This document shows positions 8,700 through 16,169 of a stretch of 64,000 bases of DNA, piece after piece (within the stretch, counting starts at the first letter, position 1; every line of letters begins with the position of its first letter). The translations under genes were made by a program, and so were the position numbers. This stretch comes from AWTP1-13 sp033764875 (lineage in GTDB: Bacteria > Pseudomonadota > Alphaproteobacteria > Rhizobiales > Hyphomicrobiaceae). The DNA lies in NCBI GenBank assembly GCA_033764875.1, contig JANRIO010000004.1:99793-163792 (forward strand), in the 5' to 3' direction. A model generated the notes under the pieces. The model was not told the origin of the DNA and did no database searches. It saw nothing but the letters and a program-made list of their open reading frames with translations.

Positions 8700-8972
8700 A
8701 TGCAGCATCAGGGACCCGTGCAGGCGGCGCAGAGCCTGCGGTTCGACAGGGCCGACCTCGAGATCCAAGCCGCGTGGACTGCGTCCGCCCTCACCATCGA
8801 GATCGTCAAGTCGGGCGCCTGCGTGCACCGCCTGATCATCGACGATGCGGCGAGCCCGATCGAGCACAGATGGTTTCTGGATCTGCTGGCGCGCGAGGAC
8901 CGCGTCAGCCTGGGGACGATGGCGCAGGATGCCGACGAGTTCCTGATCGGGCTCGACGTCAACCAGGGCTGA
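8700..8972 (+). CDS. Hypothetical protein, 90 residues
   Basis: Short open frame with a strong Shine-Dalgarno (GGAGG, 4 bases before the ATG at 8700), which is why I choose this start over an upstream one at 8652. The product is soluble-looking and acidic (residues such as IIDDAASPIEHRWFLDLL), with no signal peptide or membrane segment, and I do not recognise a family. It is divergent from the XRE-family regulator and could share its control region. Confidence 0.6.
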   Translation: MQHQGPVQAAQSLRFDRADLEIQAAWTASALTIEIVKSGACVHRLIIDDAASPIEHRWFLDLLAREDRVSLGTMAQDADEFLIGLDVNQG

Positions 8973-9015
8973 GGCCCGCCCCCCCTAGTCGGCCGCCCGG
9001 CGCCCTGGCAGGACG

Positions 9016-9852
9016 TCAGCGCCGGCGCAGCGCCGGCGCCTTGCGTTCGCGCCGCTTCTTCGTCGACCACACCGGATCGGCGCCGCCCTTCCCGCGCTCC
9101 ATGGTCATCCGGTACTGGTAGCGGTCGGTGCGGTAGAGAATGCGGATGTACTCGACGGGGTTGCCGTCGCGATCACAGACGGTGCGGCGGATGGACAGCA
9201 GCGGCGTGCCGACGGGGACATCGAGGGCTCCCCCCGTCTTCGGATCGGCCAGCACCGCGCTGAAGGTCTGACGCGCGCTGCCTACCTTGACGCCGGTCTT
9301 CTCGAGCAGGCTGAGCAGGGAGTTGACCGCCATGTCGGCCTTGCCGAACTTGCGACCGATGTGGCCCGGAACGAAGCTGGTGAGGTGAGAGAAGGGCGCG
9401 CCTTTGTAGCTGCGCACGCGCACGGCCCGCTGCACGAGCTCGTTGGCGCCGACCTGGAGCTCGGTCTGCACGTCGAGCATCGGCAGCACGAAGCCGAACT
9501 CCAGCACCTCGACCTGGGTCCGATTGCCCATGTCGGTCAGATTCTCGAGCAGCCCGTCGATGTCGCCCGGGATCGCCGCCGATACCTCGCGCGGCACGAT
9601 CCTCGTGCCGGCGCCGCGCTTGCGCTCGACGAGGCCGAGCAGGGCCAGCTCGTTGATGGCGCGCGACATGGTGATGCGTGAGACGCCGAACTCTCGCCCG
9701 AGCTCCAGCTCGCTCGGCAGCATGCCGTCGCGCCCGTAGTAGCCCTGGTCGATCCGCTCGCGCAGGACGAGCTGCACCTGATAGTAGAGCGGCGTCGGCA
9801 GCTCGGGCTGCGAGCGCCCGGGCCGGGCCTCGGCTTCACGCGTCCCGGTCAT
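9016..9852 (-). CDS. GntR-family regulator, HutC subfamily (UTRA domain)
   Basis: 278-residue transcription factor. Residues about 20-85 form the winged helix-turn-helix (LPSELELGREFGVSRITMS, then ALLGLVERKRGAGTRI). Residues about 100-245 form a UTRA ligand-binding domain typical of HutC-type repressors. The tail is basic. It is the last gene of a seven-gene minus-strand run (decarboxylase-like protein, binding protein, cysteine hydrolase, ATPase, permease, amidohydrolase-fold protein, regulator), so it probably controls that run in response to the imported substrate or a metabolite of it. It shares the domain plan of the second GntR protein encoded at 23027-23881. An AGGAGG lies about 10 bases before the ATG. 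Confidence 0.88.
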   Translation of the reverse strand: MTGTREAEARPGRSQPELPTPLYYQVQLVLRERIDQGYYGRDGMLPSELELGREFGVSRITMSRAINELALLGLVERKRGAGTRIVPREVSAAIPGDIDGLLENLTDMGNRTQVEVLEFGFVLPMLDVQTELQVGANELVQRAVRVRSYKGAPFSHLTSFVPGHIGRKFGKADMAVNSLLSLLEKTGVKVGSARQTFSAVLADPKTGGALDVPVGTPLLSIRRTVCDRDGNPVEYIRILYRTDRYQYRMTMERGKGGADPVWSTKKRRERKAPALRRR

Positions 9853-9957
9853 CGGCCATGTCCTCCTGCCACCGGCGCGCGGCCCCTCGTCCAGGGCCGG
9901 GCCGAGGCTGCTGCCGGCACGCCGCGCGGCGATCGTTGCTGCATCGTCCCCATCGCC

Positions 9958-10803
9958 TCACGCCGGCACATCGAGCTTCAGGATGCGGATGGCGTTCTCG
10001 CCCAGCAGCCCCTCGAGGGCCTGCTCCGGGATGTCGAGGGCGCGCGCCTCCTTGAGCGACTGGGTGATGCTCTGCACCGGCCAGTCGGTGCCCCACATGA
10101 CCTTCCTCATGCCGTCCCGGTTGAGAAACTCGCGCTGGGCGATGTAGTCGACGAAATGCTTCGACCAGGTCGAGGGCGGATGCGCATCGGCGATGATGTA
10201 GACGTTCTCGTGGCCGATGGCGGCGCTGGTCATCTCGTAGTCCATGGGCACGCCGATGTGCAGGCCGATCAGCTTGAGGTCGGGAAAATCGAAGGCGGCA
10301 TCCTCGATCCACTGCGGGCGCGCGCACAGGCGTCCGCCCGAGCGCGGCGACTGGCGGCCGACCTGCAGGGTGATCGGCACGTCGAGCTCGCAGCACTTGG
10401 CGTAGATCGGCCAATAGGTGCGGTCGTTGATCGGCACGCCGAACCAGTGGGGGTAGACGTGCACGCCCTTGAAGCCCAGCACCTTCACGGCGCGCTCGAT
10501 GTAGCGCAGCGTCTCCATGCCGCCCAGCGGGTTGATCCCGCACCAGCCGAAGAAGCGGTCGGGGTGCTTCTGCAGAAGCGGATAGACCTCGTCGACGCTG
10601 GTGGCGAGCAGCTCGCCGCGCACCCCGTTCTGCACGACGTTGGCGATGACGCCCGTCATGGCCACGCCGTTGCGGTCCATCTCGGCGATGCACGCCTGCG
10701 GGTCCAGCGCCTTGGCCTTCTCCTTGTCGATGCCCAGAACGTCATAGAGCTTGAGCTGGGTGTGCGGCTTGAAATTGGCGCTGACGTCGATGATGCGGCC
10801 CAT
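9958..10803 (-). CDS. Amidohydrolase-2-fold protein lacking the first HxH metal motif (paralogue 1)
   Basis: 281-residue TIM-barrel protein of the ACMSD-like amidohydrolase family, whose members hydrolyse or decarboxylate aromatic and dicarboxylic substrates. The start at 10803 follows a GAGGGAG Shine-Dalgarno. Recognisable strands include GFKGVHVYPHWF, LKLIGLHIGVP and VMWGTDWPV, with His and the C-terminal Asp retained. The first strand, normally D-x-H-x-H, reads IIDVSANFK and has no histidine pair, so the usual binuclear site cannot form as in typical members. Metal-independent amidohydrolase-fold enzymes such as LigI are known, so an active enzyme remains possible. The protein at 15247-16113 is a clear paralogue. 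Confidence 0.82.
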   Translation of the reverse strand: MGRIIDVSANFKPHTQLKLYDVLGIDKEKAKALDPQACIAEMDRNGVAMTGVIANVVQNGVRGELLATSVDEVYPLLQKHPDRFFGWCGINPLGGMETLRYIERAVKVLGFKGVHVYPHWFGVPINDRTYWPIYAKCCELDVPITLQVGRQSPRSGGRLCARPQWIEDAAFDFPDLKLIGLHIGVPMDYEMTSAAIGHENVYIIADAHPPSTWSKHFVDYIAQREFLNRDGMRKVMWGTDWPVQSITQSLKEARALDIPEQALEGLLGENAIRILKLDVPA

Positions 10804-10831
10804 GGGGGGCTCCCTCGTTGCGTGGACGCGG

Positions 10832-11602
10832 CTAGCGGCTGCCCGCAACCGCCTCGTGCCAGGGCGTCACGAAGCGGCGCAGGAGGACGACGAGAAAATA
10901 GAGCGCGAGGCCCAGGATGGTGAGCAGCAGAATGACGCCGAACATCGACTTGACGTCGAAGGCGTTGAGCGTGGCGACGGCCATGTAGCCGAGCCCCTGG
11001 TTGCCGCCCAGATACTCGCCGACGATGGCGCCGATGGTGGCCAGCACGATGCCGACCTCCATGCCGGTGAGGATGAAGGGCATCGCGTTCGGCAGCTCGA
11101 CGTTGCGGAACGTGGCCCAGCGGCTGGCATTCAGGGCCTGCATCACGTCGCGGTGGCCGCGCTCGACGGATTTGATGCCGAGAATGGTGTTGGTCATGAT
11201 CGGGAAGAAGGCGATGACGGCGGCGAGCACCACCTTGGAGGTCACGCCGAAGCCGAACCAGACGATGAACAGCGGGATCAGCGCCACCTTCGGCATCACC
11301 TGGAGGCCGACGATGAGCGGGTTCAGCGTCCGCTCCAGGAGCTGGATCTTGCCGAGCAGGCCGCCGAAGACGATGCCGATCACGACGGCGATGGCAAAGC
11401 CTGCCACGGTCTCGAACAGCGTGATCCAGATGTGCCAGTAGGTGCGCTGGTCCGACATCAGCACCACGGTGGCGTTCCACACCTCGAGCGGGGCGGGGAG
11501 GATGAAGGGCGAGACGTGGAAGATGCGGACGTAGAGCTCCCAGACAAGCACGATGCCTGCCAGAAGCAGCGGCGTTGCAAACCAAGCGGCGGGGCGCGAC
11601 AT
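10832..11602 (-). CDS. ABC transporter permease, SsuC/TauC type
   Basis: 256-residue inner-membrane permease with about six helices and the cytoplasmic EAA-like loop (GHRDVMQALNASRWATFRNV then ELPNAMPFILTG) that docks the ATPase. The family imports taurine, alkanesulfonates, nitrate or pyrimidine-like compounds. It lies between the ATPase (17 bases away) and the amidohydrolase-fold gene (28 bases away). With the binding protein at 13038-14054 it completes a TauT-type importer. The substrate is unknown. Confidence 0.9.
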   Translation of the reverse strand: MSRPAAWFATPLLLAGIVLVWELYVRIFHVSPFILPAPLEVWNATVVLMSDQRTYWHIWITLFETVAGFAIAVVIGIVFGGLLGKIQLLERTLNPLIVGLQVMPKVALIPLFIVWFGFGVTSKVVLAAVIAFFPIMTNTILGIKSVERGHRDVMQALNASRWATFRNVELPNAMPFILTGMEVGIVLATIGAIVGEYLGGNQGLGYMAVATLNAFDVKSMFGVILLLTILGLALYFLVVLLRRFVTPWHEAVAGSR

Positions 11603-11618
11603 GGCGGTCTCCTCGGGC

Positions 11619-12422
11619 TCAGGCGAAGGTGTCGAGCCGCTGGCGCAGCTCGAGCTCGTGCTTCTGGAACTCGGCCGTCGACTGCACGTAGATGCTGCGC
11701 GGGCGGGCGATCCCGATGTCGCGCAGCGTGTCCATGCGGCCCGGCCGCGGCGACAGAAGCAGGACGCGGTCGGCGAGGAACACGGCCTCGCGGATCGAGT
11801 GCGTGACGAGGATCACGGTGCAGCCGCTCTCCATCCAGATGCGCTGCAGCTCGAGGTTCATCTGGTCGCGCGTCATGGCGTCGAGGGCGCCGAACGGCTC
11901 GTCCATCAGCAGGATCTGCGGCTTGCAGCTCAGGGCCCGGGCGATGGCGGCGCGCTGGCGCATGCCGCCGGAGAGCTCGCGCGGCCAGCGCTTCTCGAAG
12001 CCCGAGATGCCGACCAGCGCACACAGCTCCGAGGCGCGCTGGCGCCGCTCCTTGCGGGGAACGCCGCGCAGCTTGAGCGGCAAGGCGATGTTGTCCTCGA
12101 TGCTCATCCAGGGGAACAGGTTCGCATCCTGGAAGACGACGCCCAGCTCCTGCATGACGGCATCGTTGCGGGCGCCGGCGCGCCAGAGCTGCTGGCCACC
12201 GACCTCGACGGTGCCGCCGGTCGGCTTGAGCAGGCCGGCGATGATGCGCAGGAGCGTGGTCTTGCCGCAGCCCGATGGGCCAAGCAGCACGAGAAACTCG
12301 CCCTGGGCGATGTCGAGGCTCACCCCGGTGAGCGCCAGCACCTCGCTGTCGCGCGTTCTGTAGCGCTGCTCGATGCCCTCCAGCCTGATCTTGGCCGCGA
12401 CCGCCGGCTTGCCCTGGACCAT
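11619..12422 (-). CDS. ABC transporter ATPase, SsuB/TauB type
   Basis: 267-residue ATPase with Walker A (GPSGCGKTT), Q-loop (FQDANLFPW), signature LSGGMRQR and Walker B (ILLMDEPFGALD), plus the switch His in VTHSIREA. It powers the permease next to it. The ATG at 12422 lies one base past the stop of the cysteine hydrolase and fits the coupled gene order; an upstream in-frame start at 12485 would overlap that gene by 62 bases and add a low-complexity leader. Confidence 0.9.
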   Translation of the reverse strand: MVQGKPAVAAKIRLEGIEQRYRTRDSEVLALTGVSLDIAQGEFLVLLGPSGCGKTTLLRIIAGLLKPTGGTVEVGGQQLWRAGARNDAVMQELGVVFQDANLFPWMSIEDNIALPLKLRGVPRKERRQRASELCALVGISGFEKRWPRELSGGMRQRAAIARALSCKPQILLMDEPFGALDAMTRDQMNLELQRIWMESGCTVILVTHSIREAVFLADRVLLLSPRPGRMDTLRDIGIARPRSIYVQSTAEFQKHELELRQRLDTFA

Positions 12423-12423
12423 G

Positions 12424-13029
12424 TCAGAGGCCGGCTCCCGACCGAAAGAGCTGGCGCGCACCTGCGCTGTCGAGGATGCGGGCAAATCCGAACTCCATTG
12501 ACTCGAGCGCGGCCCGATGCCGGCGCTCCTCGAAATCGGCGCAGGCGTCGGCCACGACGTAGGTCTCGAAATCGCGCTGGGCGAGGTCGCGGACGGTGCT
12601 CTCGACGCACATCGACGTCGTCACGCCGCAGACCACGACGCGGCTGCAGCCGGCCGCGCGCAGCTGCACCTCGAGATCGGTTCCTACCAGCGCGGAGAAG
12701 CGAGCCTTGTCGACCACGGCCTCGCCGGGCCCGGCCGTGACGGACCGCGACAGAAGCTCGTCGCCGCTGCCCCGCCGCAGCGCCCCGACGCGTGCCAGGT
12801 TCGGCCTGATGGCCCTGACCAGCCAGCCGCCATCGGCGTAGTCGGGCGCGAACACCATCCGCGTCCAGACCACCCCGGCGCCGGCGGAGCGCGCGGCATC
12901 TGCCAGCGCATTGCCGGCCAGCGCCGCGCGCTGCAGCGGCTCGATCGGCCGGCCCTGGCGCGCCATGGAGCCGTCGGCGTCGCAGAAGGCGCGCTGCAGG
13001 TCGATGACGAGAAGGGTCGCTGCGGACAC
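12424..13029 (-). CDS. Isochorismatase-superfamily cysteine hydrolase
   Basis: 201-residue hydrolase of the nicotinamidase/N-carbamoylsarcosine amidase fold. The triad is complete: Asp10 in LVIDLQRAF, Lys in VVDKARFSAL and the nucleophile Cys in GVTTSMCVEST. The GTG start at 13029 is required to include the catalytic Asp; the first internal ATG would remove it. Members cleave amides or carbamoyl groups. Its place inside the importer operon suggests it acts on the imported compound or an early intermediate. Compare the relative at 17744-18346, which lacks the Cys. Confidence 0.85.
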   Translation of the reverse strand: MSAATLLVIDLQRAFCDADGSMARQGRPIEPLQRAALAGNALADAARSAGAGVVWTRMVFAPDYADGGWLVRAIRPNLARVGALRRGSGDELLSRSVTAGPGEAVVDKARFSALVGTDLEVQLRAAGCSRVVVCGVTTSMCVESTVRDLAQRDFETYVVADACADFEERRHRAALESMEFGFARILDSAGARQLFRSGAGL

Positions 13030-13037
13030 GAGCAGGA

Positions 13038-14054
13038 TCAGGAGAAGGCCAGCTGGCGCGCGGCGTCGTCGTAGAAGTTCTGGTCGGCGGTGGCGCTGAT
13101 CAGACCCGCCTTCAGCATCAGCTCGTAGGCCGACCGCCACGTCGCGGGCTTCGAGGCGAGCTTGTCCCGGTACGGCGCCTTGTAGTTGGAGACGCTGTTC
13201 TGGAGCACGGACAGCCCCTTGTCCGGCCGCTTGGCCTCGAACACCTCGTACTTCTTCGTCATCGCCTCCACGACGGGGGCGAGGTCGCTCGCTGCGATCA
13301 TGGCGCCCAGCGCGTCGTGCACGCCGCCCAGGAACTTGGCGATCTCCTGGCGGCTCTTCTCGTATTGCGCCTTCGACGTCATGTAGACCTGGCCCGGGCA
13401 GGGCGCGAAATCGTCGGTCGACCAGGCCGTGGCCGGTTGCTTGTCGACCTTGAGCTGGAAGGCCGTGTCGTTGGTGGCGATGAAGCCGGCGATGCGCCCC
13501 TGCTTGACGAGCTCGAAGGCGGCCGGCGCATTGCCGACGACCTGGCGCGAGACGTCCGCCTTGGGCACGCCGCGGGCGGCGAGCATCATGTCGAGCAGGT
13601 TCTCCGTGGCGCCGCCCGCCGAGACGATGCCCATGGTCTTGCCGGGCATGTCCTCGGGCTTCGTGATCGGCTTGTCGGTGGCGCTGATGACGAAGAAGGT
13701 GTCGCGCTGGTAGATCTCGGCGACCGCGACGATGGAGGGGTTGGCGGCATAGGCCTTGATCAGGTCGGTGCCGCCGGTGCGCGAGATCAGGGCGTTGCCG
13801 GCCGTCACCTGCTGCACGGCCATGGCCGAGCCGCGGCCGCCCTCGATCTTCACGTTCAGACCGCGCTTGGCGAAGAAGCCGCCCGTGTCGGCGTACATGG
13901 TCTCGGAGAAGGCGATGATGTAGCCGAAGGGCGTCAGATAGGTGATGTTGGCGAGGGCCTGCGCGCGAGCAGCCGTCAGGGCGGCGGGGCCTGCGGCGCC
14001 GGCCGCCAGGGCGCCGGCTACGAACTTGCGTCTGTCGATGGTGAACCTGCTCAC
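13038..14054 (-). CDS. ABC transporter substrate-binding protein (TauA/NMT1-like), Tat signal
   Basis: 338-residue periplasmic binding protein. The GTG at 14054 is chosen because AGAGG lies just upstream (GAGGGAGAGGCAAA before GTG) and it opens directly into a twin-arginine-like signal (DRRKFVAGAL) with a probable cleavage site after ARAQA. An upstream ATG at 14084 would add ten residues. The mature part has the NMT1/TauA two-lobe pattern (FFAKRGLNVKIEGG, GKTMGIVSAGG). It delivers substrate to the permease and ATPase at 10832-12422. Confidence 0.88.
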   Translation of the reverse strand: MSRFTIDRRKFVAGALAAGAAGPAALTAARAQALANITYLTPFGYIIAFSETMYADTGGFFAKRGLNVKIEGGRGSAMAVQQVTAGNALISRTGGTDLIKAYAANPSIVAVAEIYQRDTFFVISATDKPITKPEDMPGKTMGIVSAGGATENLLDMMLAARGVPKADVSRQVVGNAPAAFELVKQGRIAGFIATNDTAFQLKVDKQPATAWSTDDFAPCPGQVYMTSKAQYEKSRQEIAKFLGGVHDALGAMIAASDLAPVVEAMTKKYEVFEAKRPDKGLSVLQNSVSNYKAPYRDKLASKPATWRSAYELMLKAGLISATADQNFYDDAARQLAFS

Positions 14055-14089
14055 TTTGCCTCTCCCTCGTCGTGGTACGTCCATAGCGG

Positions 14090-14923
14090 TCAGCGTGTCG
14101 TGTAGTCGTGCAGCAGGCGGGCCTTGCGATCGGTCGTCCAGCCGCGCTGGTAGGCGAAGCCGCCGGTGACCTCGATGTCGCCGAGCAGGTCGAGATCCTC
14201 GTCCTCGGCGTCCCCGAAGCGCACGTGCCCCCTGCCCTGCCGGATGCCGTGCATGGAGACGTTGGCGAAGCCGAGCTCGAAGAGCTGCTCGACGTCCGGC
14301 ACATCGGGGCTGGGCGAGGCGATGTAGCGATAGAGGAAGGTCGAGGCCGCGTGCCCGGGTAGCGCCGGCAGCGGCGTGCCGCCATTCTCGAAGGTGACGG
14401 CGAGATCGAGCACGCGCCGGCCGTAGCGCGAGACGGTGCCGCCCAGCGTATGGGTGCCGTCGGCGAAAGCCGGATTGACGCCCTGGAAGCGCGTGCGGTC
14501 GATGCTGCCGAGGCGCTTGCCCCAGCCGAAGATGGCACCCATGCCGAGCGACCAGTCGCGGTCGACCCAGACCAGCGCGCTGTAGCGGCCGACCTTGTCG
14601 CCGAAGCGGCAATAGAAGCCCAGCACGCACTCGTTGTAGGACGAGCGCGAGGGGTCCTGCCACATCTGCTCCGGGTGCGACGCGCTGACCTTGGCCATCT
14701 CCGCGATCATGACCCAGCCCTCGCCGCTGTCCAGCGGCTCCAGGCCCGGCGGCAGCAGCTTGGCGACGGCGGCAGGCTCGGCACGGAAGGTCACGTGCAG
14801 CGCATCGCAGCTGATGTGGTGCGGAAGCGGCTCGACCAGCGAGCTGCGGCCGGTGGCTGAGCGCGGCCAGGACTGCCCCTTCCAGGGCCGCATCGTCGAG
14901 GCGGGCGGGACCGCGTCCTGCAT
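14090..14923 (-). CDS. Acetoacetate decarboxylase-family protein
   Basis: 277-residue protein of the ADC-like fold. Recognisable features are YNECVLGFYCRFGDKVGRY, a Trp/Gly-rich turn and GWGKRLG, where the Lys occupies the place of the Schiff-base lysine of acetoacetate decarboxylase and the usual following Lys is Arg. That change matters because the second lysine lowers the pKa of the first. Many ADC-like proteins are not decarboxylases but aldolase-dehydratases or lactonases. The ATG at 14923 has GAGAG six bases upstream; a GTG at 14935 is the alternative. It is the first gene of the importer operon. Confidence 0.8.
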   Translation of the reverse strand: MQDAVPPASTMRPWKGQSWPRSATGRSSLVEPLPHHISCDALHVTFRAEPAAVAKLLPPGLEPLDSGEGWVMIAEMAKVSASHPEQMWQDPSRSSYNECVLGFYCRFGDKVGRYSALVWVDRDWSLGMGAIFGWGKRLGSIDRTRFQGVNPAFADGTHTLGGTVSRYGRRVLDLAVTFENGGTPLPALPGHAASTFLYRYIASPSPDVPDVEQLFELGFANVSMHGIRQGRGHVRFGDAEDEDLDLLGDIEVTGGFAYQRGWTTDRKARLLHDYTTR

Positions 14924-14945
14924 CAGGGCTCTCACTCAAGATGAC

Positions 14946-14957
14946 TTATATCTATAA
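14946..14957. promoter_or_regulatory. TTATA-tc-TATAA inverted repeat, possible GntR operator
   Basis: Perfect 5+5 inverted repeat with a 2-base centre, 22 bases upstream of the ATG chosen for the decarboxylase-like gene. It lies in the 5' leader, where repressor binding would block transcription. It is the nearest candidate site for the GntR/HutC regulator encoded at the operon's end. Confidence 0.4.
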
Positions 14958-15144
14958 CAATAGGCAGAAAGCCGGACGTGCATCAAGCAGTTTTGTCGAG
15001 GCTCGCCGCGCGGTGGCGAGATTGTGCCGCGGAGGAGATATTTGCCGCGCAATCGAGCGCTCCGGGCGCGTTTTCGGGCAATGCCGACACGCAGCAAAAG
15101 ATCCGGAACCTGACGATCTCCATCGGCTGCATGCGTCAAACATT

Positions 15145-15160
15145 GACATAGAAATATGTC
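15145..15160. promoter_or_regulatory. GACATA-gaaa-TATGTC inverted repeat
   Basis: Perfect 6+6 inverted repeat with a 4-base spacer, about 220 bases upstream of the operon start and the only other AT-rich patch in this region. It may be an operator or part of a promoter; a TTTGACG hexamer-like box lies beside it on the minus strand. Confidence 0.4.
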
Positions 15161-15246
15161 TTTTGATCTGCTTCCATCCCGGACCGCAGGCCTCGACCGG
15201 CGCGGGAGGACCCATGGCTCGCCGTCAGCTCCCAAGATCCGCGCCG

Positions 15247-16113
15247 TCAGGCCTCGAGCCGGTAGATGCGCTGGGCGTTGTCGCGCATCAGCTTTGCGAG
15301 GACCTCCGGCTTGAAGCCCAGCCCCATGATCTCGTCGACGGTGCGCTTGAAGCGCAGGACGGGGAAATCAGTGCCGAAGATCACCTTGTCCTGCCCGAAA
15401 CTGTTGATGAACTTGACGAAGGCCTCCGGCCAGTATTTCGGGCTGTGCGCATCGCAGCCGACAAACACGTTGGGATGCTTCCAGGCCATGGCGATCATCT
15501 CATCCGTCCAGGGGATGCCGACGTGAATGCCGATGAGCTTCAGCTCGGGGAAGTCGCAGGCGACGGCGTCGAGCGTGATCGGCCGGCCGACGCTGCGGGT
15601 GCGATGCTCGGGCGCGTAGATCATCGATTGCCCGACCTGGAGCTGGTAGGGGACGTCGAGCTCCACGCACTTGGCATAGAAGGGATAGTACTTGGCGTGA
15701 TCGGGCGGCAGGTCGAACCAGTGGGGATAGCAGTGGGCGCCGATGAAGCCGTCGTCCTTCACCGCCCGCTCCAGGGCCCGCACGCCGCTCATGCCCTCAA
15801 ACGGATCGACGCCGGCAAGGCCGTAGAACCTGCCGGGATGCCGCTCGACCGCGCGCGCGACGACGCCGTAGGGCAGATGATAGCAGCCGGGAAGGCCGAC
15901 GCGGCCGGTCTTGGGCGCGATCAGGAAGGCCTTCTCGATGCCGGCCTCGTCCATCAGATCGAGCATCGCCTCGAGCGAGAGACCGGACATGATCCCCTGG
16001 TCGGCCTTCATCTTGCCGACGAAGAAGTCAGGCCCCCAGCCCGGCCGGTGCGACAGGGCCTCGGGCGTCCAGATGTTCACCACGGCATCGATGGCCTTGA
16101 TCGTCTGGCTCAT
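15247..16113 (-). CDS. Amidohydrolase-2-fold protein lacking the first HxH metal motif (paralogue 2)
   Basis: 288-residue TIM-barrel protein, collinear with the protein at 9958-10803 over most of its length (shared YPHWF, YAKC-ELDVP, LQVG, LKLIG-H-G-P and GTD-PV blocks). As in the paralogue, the first strand has no metal-binding histidine pair (AIDAVVNIWTP). Other family features remain: HVGIP and FGTDFPV. The ATG at 16113 follows an AGGAGGTG Shine-Dalgarno. It is divergent from the acyl-CoA ligase, with 56 bases between starts, so the two are probably co-regulated. The function is probably hydrolysis or decarboxylation of a small acid, but this is not certain. Confidence 0.82.
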   Translation of the reverse strand: MSQTIKAIDAVVNIWTPEALSHRPGWGPDFFVGKMKADQGIMSGLSLEAMLDLMDEAGIEKAFLIAPKTGRVGLPGCYHLPYGVVARAVERHPGRFYGLAGVDPFEGMSGVRALERAVKDDGFIGAHCYPHWFDLPPDHAKYYPFYAKCVELDVPYQLQVGQSMIYAPEHRTRSVGRPITLDAVACDFPELKLIGIHVGIPWTDEMIAMAWKHPNVFVGCDAHSPKYWPEAFVKFINSFGQDKVIFGTDFPVLRFKRTVDEIMGLGFKPEVLAKLMRDNAQRIYRLEA

Positions 16114-16169
16114 GTCATTCCACCTCCTCTTGCAGGGCATCCTCGCCGCAGACACCGGGATCACGCGCC

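Larger units (their letters stand above)
14924..15246. other. Gene-free control region upstream of the importer operon
   Basis: 323 bases between the decarboxylase-like start and the stop of the second amidohydrolase-fold gene. It holds two short AT-rich palindromes, listed separately, in otherwise GC-rich DNA. I see no credible gene; the 99-residue minus-strand frame here lacks any recognisable feature. Confidence 0.6.
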
